This document shows positions 8,271 to 15,837 of a stretch of DNA of 29,000 bases, piece by piece. The notes under the pieces were generated by a model. It was not told the DNA's origin. It ran no database searches and worked only from the letters and a program-made list of their open reading frames with translations. Positions within the stretch are counted from its first letter, which is position 1. Each line of letters starts with the position of its first letter. Both the position numbers and the translations under genes were made by a program. Source of the DNA: DASQDN01 sp035630195 (lineage in GTDB: Bacteria; Acidobacteriota; Terriglobia; Bryobacterales; Bryobacteraceae); contig DASQLD010000504.1 in NCBI GenBank assembly GCA_035630195.1, positions 1-29,000 on the forward strand. The letters are read 5' to 3'.

Positions 8271-9390
8271 GGGCGTCTATCTCACGTTGCTGATCGGACC
8301 GGGCGTGCCGGTTCCCGCGCTGAAATCCGTCGTGGACGCGCTCATCAACGTGCAGGTGAACACGGGCGGCGAGCGCACCGGCTTCCAACTCGTGTTCAGC
8401 ATGAATAACAAGTCTTCGATTCGGAATACGCTCCTGCCGGCCGGTTACTTCGATCCGATCGTCACGCGCGTGATCCTGGTCGCTACCGTCTCCGGCATGC
8501 CACACGTGCTGTGCGATGGCGTGGTCACCCGCCATGAAGTGTCTCCCAGCAACGAACCCGGCCACTCGACGTTAACGATCACAGGCGAGGACTTGAGCGT
8601 TCTGATGGACATCGTGCAAGCGCCGTTCATGCGTTATCCCGCGATGCCGATCACCGCTCGCCTCTACGTCATCCTGGCCAAGTATCTGGTGTTCGGCGTC
8701 GTGCCGCTGGTGATCCCGCCAATCTTCGAAGATGTCCCGATTCCCATAGACAAGATCCCTAGCCAAACGGGCAGTGATCTAGCCTACATCAAGAAACTGG
8801 CAAAGGATGTGGGCTACGTGTTTTATGTCGAGGCCGGTCCGGCGCCCGCCACCAGCATCGCCTACTTCGGACCCAACATCAGGATTCCTATCCCGCAATC
8901 CGCTTTGAACGTCAACATGGACGCGCAAACCAACGTGGAAAGCCTGAGCTTCAGCCTGGACGGGCTGGCTAAGAAAATCATCATTATGAACATCCTGGAT
9001 CCGATAACGAAGAAGGTCGTCGTTCCGATTCCGTTGCCGAACGTCAGCCTGCTGAATCCGCCCCTTGGCGCGCGCCTCACGCCGCCGAGCAAAGTGGAAT
9101 GGGCCGACGACGCGGCCCACAAGAATCCCATCGAGGCTGCCGCGCTGGCACTGGCCAAGATAGGGGATTCCTCCGATGCGGTGAGTGGCTCGGGCACGCT
9201 GAACGTGCTCCGCTACGGAAAAATTCTAAAAGCGCGGCAGTTGGTGGGCGTGCGCGGCGCGGGCTTGGCATACGACGGAATGTATTACGTGAAGACCGTG
9301 ACGCATAGCTTGAAGCGTGGCGAATACAAGCAGAATTTTACGCTGTCGCGCGATGGCTTGATTTCGCAAACTCCGAGGGTATTCGTATGA
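8263..9390 (+). CDS. Phage late control D (gpD/VgrG N-terminal-like) baseplate hub
   Basis: Starting at the ATG at 8263 gives 375 residues beginning MLKGVYLTLLIGPGVPVP. The frame is open farther upstream (to 8104), but those codons overlap the LysM gene in another frame and give Arg/Ser-rich shadow sequence, so I reject the longer form. The body has the beta-rich gpD arrangement: GFQLVFSMN near 45, DGVVTRHEVSPSNEPGHSTL near 85-105, TITGEDLSVLMD, then SDLAYIKKLAKDVGYVFYVE near 170-190, which is the hallmark of the second hub domain. The C-terminus ends in GMYYVKTVTHSLKRGEYKQN, the standard last strand pair. It forms the trimeric hub through which spike and payload pass. It overlaps the gpV gene by four bases. 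Confidence 0.9.
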   Translation: MLKGVYLTLLIGPGVPVPALKSVVDALINVQVNTGGERTGFQLVFSMNNKSSIRNTLLPAGYFDPIVTRVILVATVSGMPHVLCDGVVTRHEVSPSNEPGHSTLTITGEDLSVLMDIVQAPFMRYPAMPITARLYVILAKYLVFGVVPLVIPPIFEDVPIPIDKIPSQTGSDLAYIKKLAKDVGYVFYVEAGPAPATSIAYFGPNIRIPIPQSALNVNMDAQTNVESLSFSLDGLAKKIIIMNILDPITKKVVVPIPLPNVSLLNPPLGARLTPPSKVEWADDAAHKNPIEAAALALAKIGDSSDAVSGSGTLNVLRYGKILKARQLVGVRGAGLAYDGMYYVKTVTHSLKRGEYKQNFTLSRDGLISQTPRVFV

Positions 9391-9914
9391 CCGGCGAAGA
9401 AGGCAAATTTACGGGGATATACCGGGGGACCGTGATCAACAACGTTGATCCGAAGATGAGCGGTCGCCTGATGCTGCAAGTGCCGGACGTGCTCGGAATT
9501 GTACCCTCGTCCTGGGCGCTGCCGAGCACTCCACTGGCGGGACCGACCGGAGCGCCTATGGGCGCTTACCTGGTTCCACCCCTCCTTTCGGGAGTATGGG
9601 TCATGTTCGAACATGGCGATCCGGATCACCCGGTCTGGCTCGGTTGCCGTTTCGGAGCGCCCTCGGATCCGCCCGTCCTGGCCAAGGCAGGCAATCCCGC
9701 TTCGCCCAGCATCGTTTTCCAGACAATGTTGCAAAACGGTTTGTCCATCAGCGATCTGCCGGGGCCCACCGGCGGCATCATGCTCAAGAGCACCACCGGG
9801 GCGATGATCATCGTCAACGACCTCGGAATCATTATTCAGAATGGGAAGGGCGCGTCCATCACCATGGTCGGACCGGTGGTGACAGTGAACAATGGCGCCC
9901 TGGTCATCACCTAA
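9387..9914 (+). CDS. Baseplate spike protein, gpV / gp5 OB-fold type
   Basis: This 175-residue protein has an OB-fold at about residues 8-90: YRGTVINNVDPKMSGRLMLQ, a middle with LVPPLLSGVWVMFEHGDPDH and VWLGCRF, which is the well-known gp5/VgrG signature. From about 125 onward the sequence turns into short alternating strands (GGIMLKSTTGAMIIVND, GASITMVGPVVTVNNG), as in the triple-stranded beta-helix needle. In Pvc8 and VgrG the hub and this spike are one polypeptide; here they are two adjacent overlapping genes, as in phage P2. The product would trimerise under the hub and carry the PAAR-like tip encoded next. Confidence 0.9.
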   Translation: MTGEEGKFTGIYRGTVINNVDPKMSGRLMLQVPDVLGIVPSSWALPSTPLAGPTGAPMGAYLVPPLLSGVWVMFEHGDPDHPVWLGCRFGAPSDPPVLAKAGNPASPSIVFQTMLQNGLSISDLPGPTGGIMLKSTTGAMIIVNDLGIIIQNGKGASITMVGPVVTVNNGALVIT

Positions 9915-9925
9915 GGGGGGATCGA

Positions 9926-10249
9926 ATGCCGGGATTTCTACTTCATCAAGGCGCCACGGTACTCTGCGCGCATGCCGGCCAGGCGCAGCCGACGGCGCCG
10001 AATCCGCGCGTGTTGGTATCGGGCATGCCCACCGTTCTCTTGCCGACCCCGTACGTGGTTGCAGGTTGCCCGCTGCCTCCGCCTCCCGCCGCGAATGGTC
10101 CCTGCGTAACCGCGCAGTACGTTGTCGGCTCCGTCAGGATCCTGTCCAACGGCCAGCCGTTGCTGTTGTTCGACAGCGCTTCCATCTGCGTTCCAACAGG
10201 CACGCCGTTGGTGACCGTGGTGACGCAGACCCGCGTGATGGGGACGTAA
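9926..10249 (+). CDS. PAAR-like spike tip protein
   Basis: The ATG at 9926 follows a purine-rich AAGGGGGG ribosome site (9913-9920) and gives 107 residues beginning MPGFLLHQGATVLCAHAGQA. The frame is open farther upstream, but that part is gpV sequence read in the wrong frame. The N-terminal 'PGFLLHxGAxVxCxHxGxAxP' pattern, the repeated VLVSGMPTVLL and VRILSNGQPLLL units with prolines and glycines, and conserved Cys/His (C14, H16) fit the PAAR/DUF4280-like tips that sharpen contractile-tail spikes and bind a metal through Cys/His residues. Position between gpV and gp25 supports this. The stop codon shares its last base with the ATG of the next gene. Confidence 0.8.
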   Translation: MPGFLLHQGATVLCAHAGQAQPTAPNPRVLVSGMPTVLLPTPYVVAGCPLPPPPAANGPCVTAQYVVGSVRILSNGQPLLLFDSASICVPTGTPLVTVVTQTRVMGT

Positions 10250-10620
10250 TGGCCATGTACCTCGACTTTCCCTATCATTTCGACAGCCGGGGCCGCACGG
10301 CCCAGACCAACCTGAACGATCACATCCGCCATCTGATCGAACAGGTCCTGTTCACCGCGCCGGGAGAGCGGGTGAACCGTCCGGAATTCGGCAGCGGCAT
10401 CATGCTCGCGGTGTTCGCGCCCAACAGCACGGAAATGGCCGCTGCCACTCAGTTCCTGGTGCAAGGCGCGCTCCAGCAGGCTCTCTCGGACCTGATCGAA
10501 CTGAACAACGTGGACGTGGAGGCGGATAACAACATCCTGCGGGTGACCATCGAATACATTGTCAGGGAAACACAGCAACAGCAGACGGCGGAGTTCACTC
10601 AAGGAGGTTTGGCGCAATGA
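10249..10620 (+). CDS. gp25 / GPW baseplate wedge protein
   Basis: This 123-residue protein begins MAMYLDFPYHFDSRGRTAQT. Features of the gp25-like lysozyme-family fold (GPW_gp25) are LNDHIRHLIEQVLFTAPGER near 25-44, VNRPEFGSGIMLAVFAPN near 46-63 and a C-terminal strand ILRVTIEYIVRE near 100. The 'TAPGERVNRPEFGSG' core is especially diagnostic. The protein helps hold sheath and baseplate wedge together (Pvc9 in PVC). The ATG at 10249 is preferred over upstream possibilities because it directly overlaps the PAAR stop (TAATG) and because upstream codons of this frame are shadow of other genes. The stop overlaps the next ATG. Confidence 0.92.
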   Translation: MAMYLDFPYHFDSRGRTAQTNLNDHIRHLIEQVLFTAPGERVNRPEFGSGIMLAVFAPNSTEMAAATQFLVQGALQQALSDLIELNNVDVEADNNILRVTIEYIVRETQQQQTAEFTQGGLAQ

Positions 10621-13106
10621 TCTACTTCTGCTGCGATCCGCGCCGCCGCAACGTTCTGGAGGCCCAGTCGATTTACAACGGCATCGACTTTCTTGAAGTC
10701 GACGATGACCAGCGGACCTTGAGAGTCCGTTTCGTCCACCCGCTTTCTCCCGGACAACTAACCCTAAAGAACGTCCGCATCGAAGGCGGTGAACGCCTCC
10801 GCAACGTGCAAATCGAGGAAGTCCGCGGGGGCATCGATTCCTCTCCGGTCGATGACGCGCGCATCCTCTTCGTCCGCGTAACGGAACCCGGCGATTTCTC
10901 CACGTACACCTTGTGCCTGGTCGACACGGTCGATGACAAACAGCCCCCGCCGCACTTCGATCCAATCCTCTCGTGTACCGATTTTTCGTTCAAGGTTTCC
11001 TGCCCGAGCGACTTTGATTGCCAGGGAGCCCGCGAGTGTCCGCCGGAACCGTCCGCGCCGGTGGATTTCACCTACCTAGCCAAAGACTATGCCAGCTTCC
11101 GGCAGTTGATGCTGGACCGCATGTCCACCCTCATTCCGCAGTGGCAGGAGCGCAATCCGGCCGATTTTGGAATTGTGCTGGTCGAGTTGCTTGCATACAT
11201 CGGCGACTACCTCAGCTATCAACAGGACGCGGTTGCCACGGAGGCATATCTGCGGACCGCACGGCGGCGCACATCCGTCCGGCGGCATGCGCGGCTTGTG
11301 GACTATATGATGCACGATGGCCGCAATGCCCGAACTTGGGTCCATTTCACGGTGCGCGCCGACATCCATGGCCTGCCGCTAACGGCTGGATCGAAAACCC
11401 TCCCGACACAAATCCTGACGGCTGTGAATTTGACGCAGGTGCTGCTTCCCGCGGGATCGCAGGAGTATCGGCAAGCTAAGTCCGAATCGCCGCAAGCCTT
11501 CGAATTGATGGAAGGTGTGAATCTCTACGCAGAGCACAATCGCATCTCCCTTTACACCTGGGGGTCACGGGAATGCTGCCTTCCAAAAGGCGCGACCACG
11601 GCTTTCCTACGTGGCCCATTGCCCGGGTTGAAAGTCGGAGACGTGCTGGTGTTTCAGGAAGTGCTAGGGCCCAACACGGGAGTCCCCGCGGACGCGGACC
11701 CCGCGCACCGCCACGCCGTGCGGTTGACCAAGTTGACCACCACTTCGGATCCCCTGGGCGGGCAATTCGACGTGCCCGCGAATTCCAACCCCGTTTCCGT
11801 TACCGCGATTGAATGGTTCGGCGCTGACGCGCTTCCCTTTCCCCTATGCGTATCCAGCCGCGCGGGAACCGAATACTTCGAAGACGTGAGCGTGGCGCTC
11901 GGCAACATCGCTCTCGCCGACCACGGGTTCACTATTACCGCGGAAACACTGCCGGAAGTTCCCGCAGGCAACCTGCTCACCCTCGTGGCCGCGAAGTCGG
12001 AGGACCCCTGCAACCGCGTTCCGCTCCAACCGCAGCCCGCGCGCTACCGTCCAGTCTTGCAACAGCCACCGCTGACGTTTGCGGATCCTTATGACCGCGC
12101 TGCAGCGGCGGGCTCCGCCTTAAGCGATCGGCCGCTCGAAAAACTCATCCCCGCAATCCTCCTGACGGACCCCGCGGATCCCAACTCGTGGCAGCCCATG
12201 CGGGATCTGCTTCGCGCCAAATCCGATTCCCAAGCTTTCGTGGCGGAAGCGGACGAGGACGGCTCGGCGTCGTTGCGCTTTGGCGATGGCGTGTTCGGCA
12301 AACGGCCGCCCCCCGGTACGCTCTTTTCGGCGCGTTACAGAATCGGTAACGGCACCGCGGGAAACATGGGAACGGGTTCCTTGCGCCACCTAGCCAGCGA
12401 CGATCCAGCGATCGTATCGGACCTTTCCGATCCAGTAATTGTCGCCGTGACCAATCCCATGCCGGCCAAAGGCGGGTTGGATCCGGAGAGCCTGGAAGAA
12501 GTCCGGCAGCGCGCCCCGTACGCATTCCGCTCGCAGCAGCGCGCCGTCACCGCGCAGGATTATCAGGATCGCGCCCTGCTCTGCGATTCGTCCTTGCAGC
12601 AAGCGCACGCCACGTTCCGGTGGACCGGAAGCTGGCGAACTGTGTTCGTCGCGGCGGACCGGAAAAACGCCGCCGAGGTGGATCAAACGTTCCAATCCTC
12701 CCTCAAGCAATGCCTGGAACGGTATCGCATGGCTGGGCATGACCTGGAAGTCCAAGCGCCGGTGTACGTGTCGCTCGAAATGGAAATGACCGTGTGCGTG
12801 ATGCCGGAATACTTCGCATCCCAGGTTGAAGTGGCCGTACTGGCCGTCTTGAACAAGGCCTTCGATCCGGACAATTTCACCTTCGGCCAAACCGTCTATT
12901 TGGGCCGGATCGTTGCACTGGTGCAAGCCACGCCAGGGGTCGATTCCGTCGCGATTGTGAAGTTCCAGCGGCAGGGAATCCCTTCGAAGGCGGCCTTGGA
13001 TTCGGGCAAGATGATGCTGCAGCCCACGGAAATCGTGCGCCTGGAAAACGACCGCAATTTCCCCGAACGGGGGAGTGTCAAGCTGACCATGCATGGAGGG
13101 CTCTGA
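10617..13106 (+). CDS. Baseplate J-like wedge protein, first copy (Pvc11 / TIGR02243 type)
   Basis: This 829-residue protein has family features in several places. Near 140-200 is a helical segment with FTYLAKDYASFRQLMLDRMS and FGIVLVELLAYIGDYLSYQQ, typical of 'putative baseplate assembly protein' (TIGR02243). At 550-600 is ASLRFGDGVFGKRPPPGT. At 613-620 is NPMPAKGG, followed by DPESLEEVRQRAPYAFRSQQ and RAVTAQDYQDRA, the baseplate-J core. The C-terminus has the FTFGQTVYLGRIVALVQATP strand-helix motif. The N-terminus (1-130) is an extra beta-rich region beginning with a CC pair. It forms the wedge arms of the baseplate. It overlaps gp25 by four bases upstream; downstream the next gene starts directly after its stop. 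Confidence 0.9.
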   Translation: MIYFCCDPRRRNVLEAQSIYNGIDFLEVDDDQRTLRVRFVHPLSPGQLTLKNVRIEGGERLRNVQIEEVRGGIDSSPVDDARILFVRVTEPGDFSTYTLCLVDTVDDKQPPPHFDPILSCTDFSFKVSCPSDFDCQGARECPPEPSAPVDFTYLAKDYASFRQLMLDRMSTLIPQWQERNPADFGIVLVELLAYIGDYLSYQQDAVATEAYLRTARRRTSVRRHARLVDYMMHDGRNARTWVHFTVRADIHGLPLTAGSKTLPTQILTAVNLTQVLLPAGSQEYRQAKSESPQAFELMEGVNLYAEHNRISLYTWGSRECCLPKGATTAFLRGPLPGLKVGDVLVFQEVLGPNTGVPADADPAHRHAVRLTKLTTTSDPLGGQFDVPANSNPVSVTAIEWFGADALPFPLCVSSRAGTEYFEDVSVALGNIALADHGFTITAETLPEVPAGNLLTLVAAKSEDPCNRVPLQPQPARYRPVLQQPPLTFADPYDRAAAAGSALSDRPLEKLIPAILLTDPADPNSWQPMRDLLRAKSDSQAFVAEADEDGSASLRFGDGVFGKRPPPGTLFSARYRIGNGTAGNMGTGSLRHLASDDPAIVSDLSDPVIVAVTNPMPAKGGLDPESLEEVRQRAPYAFRSQQRAVTAQDYQDRALLCDSSLQQAHATFRWTGSWRTVFVAADRKNAAEVDQTFQSSLKQCLERYRMAGHDLEVQAPVYVSLEMEMTVCVMPEYFASQVEVAVLAVLNKAFDPDNFTFGQTVYLGRIVALVQATPGVDSVAIVKFQRQGIPSKAALDSGKMMLQPTEIVRLENDRNFPERGSVKLTMHGGL
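13095..13100 (+). promoter_or_regulatory. Ribosome binding site that decides the GTG start at 13108
   Basis: GGAGGG lies inside the last codons of the first baseplate-J gene, seven bases before GTG at 13108. The competing ATG at 13093 lies upstream of this site, so it cannot use it. I therefore place the start of the second baseplate-J gene at 13108. Confidence 0.7.
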
Positions 13107-13107
13107 C

Positions 13108-15837
13108 GTGAAGAATCCGGCAGAAGGGTTGACCAATTGCAGCTGCTGCGCGGGCCTTGCGCAGGAGACTCCGCAAGTGCTGTACAACCGATCGGGCTTG
13201 GCCGCCATCGCGTACCGCGTCGGTGACCGCGCGCAATTTAAGGCGAGCATGCTGGCTCGGCTGCACACCTTGCGCTCGCTGAACGGGCTCCGCACCCGCG
13301 ACGACGACGATTTCACCATCGCGCTGTTCGACGCCTTCGCTTCAATGAGCGACGTCCTCACGTTCTACACCGAGCGGATCGCCAACGAAGCGTACCTGCG
13401 CACCGCCACCGAACGGCTAAGCGTCGTGGAACTCGCGCAACTGATCGGCTACCAGCCGCGCCCAGGGGTGGCCGCCAGCACGTGGCTTGCCTTCACGATC
13501 GAAGATGCGCCGGGAGCTTTTGGAGCCGCGCTCATTGCGGGAACCATTTCGCAAGTGGTGCCAGAGGTTCCGCCAACGGTGACCATCGATATCGGGGCTA
13601 AGGTGCAAAGCATCCCGGGCACCGGGGAACTTCCGCAAACATTCGAAACGGTCGAGAAGATCTATGCGCGGTCAGACTGGAACGCGATGCAAGCGCGGCA
13701 GACGCAGCCGCAGACGGTTTCGCTCCAGTCCGGCAGCTTCATTTTAAACGGCGCGATTAATACTCTGAAGGTCGGCGATACCCTCCTACTAATCGATGCG
13801 CAGGGGCACAAGGCCCTCAAACCGATCCTCAATGTCGCCGTCGCGGAAGACTCAAAAACAACCCAGGTGGATGTCGCGGTGCCTTCTGGATCCGCTCTGG
13901 GATTTCTGCCCGCCACGTTGACGCTGCCTTCCCTGACTGAGGGAAAAGCCTATCAAGTGGCCCCGAATACCGAACTGAACAATCAAGTGGTAAAGCAAAT
14001 TCTAAACGCACAGTGGGACGCGGACGAACTGGCAACCCTTGCCAAGCAGCAGAAGTGGCCGCTGCAGGAGTTGTCCGCCGACATCAACAAGCAGGTCGCG
14101 TTGGATAGCAAAGCGGCGGGGAACATCTTCGTGTTTCGGCAGAAGATTGCCTCATTCGGGTACAACGCGCCTGTATGGGGATCGCTGCAACCGAATCTGC
14201 GCTTCGACAGCACCTACCTCGGTGTATCCCCTGCCATCACGCTCACCGCTCCCTTCCCCACAGATTGGGAGAACTTCACGCTTGAAAACAGGGCCGACGC
14301 GAAGAACAATATCCGGAACGTGTTCCTCGACAGCTCCCGTCCCGAAGTAGTTGCGGGCAGTTGGATCGCCCTGCGTTCCCCGTCCGATCAACCTGAAGGC
14401 AACGTGGCCATCGCCCAAGTGACATCCAATGCCGAAGTGGCGCGCACCGATTTCACTTTGTCCGCAAAAGTCTCGCGGCTGCGCATTCAGCAGGCCGCTG
14501 CGCTGACGCTTTTTCCGATTCGCGAAACCGTGATCTTGTGCCAAAGCGAAAACCTACCCTTGGCGGAAGTACCAATTCCCGATGTGATTGAGGGCAAGAC
14601 GATCGTGCTGAACGGCGCGTGCCTCGGTCTGGCGGCGGGGCGTAGGGTTGCCGTGAGCGGTGAACGCGCTGACCTCGAAGGGGAAAGCGCGGCTGAGGTC
14701 CGCATGTTGGACAAGGTAGTCCTGGTCGGCGGGTTCACAGTCGTCACCGTGGATAAGGCGCTGCAATACCCCTATAAGCGCCGGACTATGCGGATTAACG
14801 GTAACCTCGCGCAAGGCACCAACGGCGAAACCGTCAATGAGCTTCTCGGCAACGGCGACGGCTCCCAGCCCTTCCAGCAGTTCAAGCTGCGTCAAAATCC
14901 GCTGACTTATGTCCCGGCCGCAACTCCCTCCGGCGGCAAGAGCACCTTGGAAGTGCGGGTGAACGGGGTGCTTTGGGAAGAGGTTCCGTACCTTTTTGGG
15001 CATGGACCCGCGGAACGCATCTACTCCACCCGGCAGGACGATGACGCCGTCACGTGGGTGATGTTCGGCGACGGAAAAACGGGAGCGCGGCTGCCCACGG
15101 GCGAAGGAAATGTGACGGCGAAGTACCGGAAGGGGATTGGCTTGGGCGGCGAGGTCAAGGCGAATCAGCTTTCGCAGATCCTGCAGAAGCCGATCGGGGT
15201 GCGGAGCGCGAACAATCCCTTGCCTGCAGGCGGAGCGGCAGACCCAGAAATTCTCGAAGATGCCCGCCGCAACGCGGTGCTGCCCATCACGACCTTCGGC
15301 CGAGTGGTCTCCCTGCAGGATTACCAGGATTTCGCGCGCGCGTTTTCCGGAGTCGAAAAAGCGTTGGCAACGTGGACCTGGAGCGGGGAACAGCGCGTGG
15401 TTCTCTTGACCGTCGCTGGCGCCAAGGGTGCCGCAATTTCAGATGGCAGCGCGCTCCACTCGAGCCTGCGTAAGGCGATCGCGGCGTTCTCCGAGCCGGG
15501 CGTTGTCCCCTTCCTCTATACCTTCGATCCGGTCTTCTTCCGCGTGGCGGGAACGGTGGGAGTAGATTCCGCCTACCTTATTGACAAGGTGCGGGCCGAC
15601 GTGGAAGCCGCCCTGCGAAAGACGTTTTCGTTCGAAGCGCGCCAGTTCGGCCAGCCAGTTCACCCCAGCGAAGTCGTGGCCACCATTCAAGCCGTGGACG
15701 GCGTGGTGGACGTGGACTTGGATCAGCCTACACAACACGTGGCGGCGGCCCTCCCGCGGGTCGGCAAGAGCGAATTCTTCGCCGCGCAATTGCTTTCCCT
15801 CGATCCGCGCCGGATCGAATTGGAGTTCACGCAATGA
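13108..15837 (+). CDS. Baseplate J-like wedge protein, second copy
   Basis: With a GTG start at 13108 the product has 909 residues. An in-frame ATG at 13093 adds five residues but has no ribosome site and overlaps the previous gene by 14 bases, whereas GGAGGG at 13095-13100 lies seven bases before the GTG. Near residues 30-110 are FKASMLARLHTLRSLNGLRT, a DDFTIALFDAFASMSDVLTF helix and YTERIANEAYLRTATERLSV, again the TIGR02243 pattern. At 703-709 is NPLPAGG, followed by DPEILEDARR and VVSLQDYQDFARAF. FEARQFGQPVHPSEVVATIQ near 855 gives the closing motif. It resembles the upstream gene in layout but not closely in sequence. PVC-type particles likewise have two such large wedge proteins (Pvc11 and Pvc12). 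Confidence 0.88.
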   Translation: MKNPAEGLTNCSCCAGLAQETPQVLYNRSGLAAIAYRVGDRAQFKASMLARLHTLRSLNGLRTRDDDDFTIALFDAFASMSDVLTFYTERIANEAYLRTATERLSVVELAQLIGYQPRPGVAASTWLAFTIEDAPGAFGAALIAGTISQVVPEVPPTVTIDIGAKVQSIPGTGELPQTFETVEKIYARSDWNAMQARQTQPQTVSLQSGSFILNGAINTLKVGDTLLLIDAQGHKALKPILNVAVAEDSKTTQVDVAVPSGSALGFLPATLTLPSLTEGKAYQVAPNTELNNQVVKQILNAQWDADELATLAKQQKWPLQELSADINKQVALDSKAAGNIFVFRQKIASFGYNAPVWGSLQPNLRFDSTYLGVSPAITLTAPFPTDWENFTLENRADAKNNIRNVFLDSSRPEVVAGSWIALRSPSDQPEGNVAIAQVTSNAEVARTDFTLSAKVSRLRIQQAAALTLFPIRETVILCQSENLPLAEVPIPDVIEGKTIVLNGACLGLAAGRRVAVSGERADLEGESAAEVRMLDKVVLVGGFTVVTVDKALQYPYKRRTMRINGNLAQGTNGETVNELLGNGDGSQPFQQFKLRQNPLTYVPAATPSGGKSTLEVRVNGVLWEEVPYLFGHGPAERIYSTRQDDDAVTWVMFGDGKTGARLPTGEGNVTAKYRKGIGLGGEVKANQLSQILQKPIGVRSANNPLPAGGAADPEILEDARRNAVLPITTFGRVVSLQDYQDFARAFSGVEKALATWTWSGEQRVVLLTVAGAKGAAISDGSALHSSLRKAIAAFSEPGVVPFLYTFDPVFFRVAGTVGVDSAYLIDKVRADVEAALRKTFSFEARQFGQPVHPSEVVATIQAVDGVVDVDLDQPTQHVAAALPRVGKSEFFAAQLLSLDPRRIELEFTQ

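Noticed and set aside
9596..9925. Longer N-terminus for the PAAR-like gene
   Set aside because: That sequence is the gpV gene read in the wrong frame; the ATG at 9926 has a clear purine-rich ribosome site.
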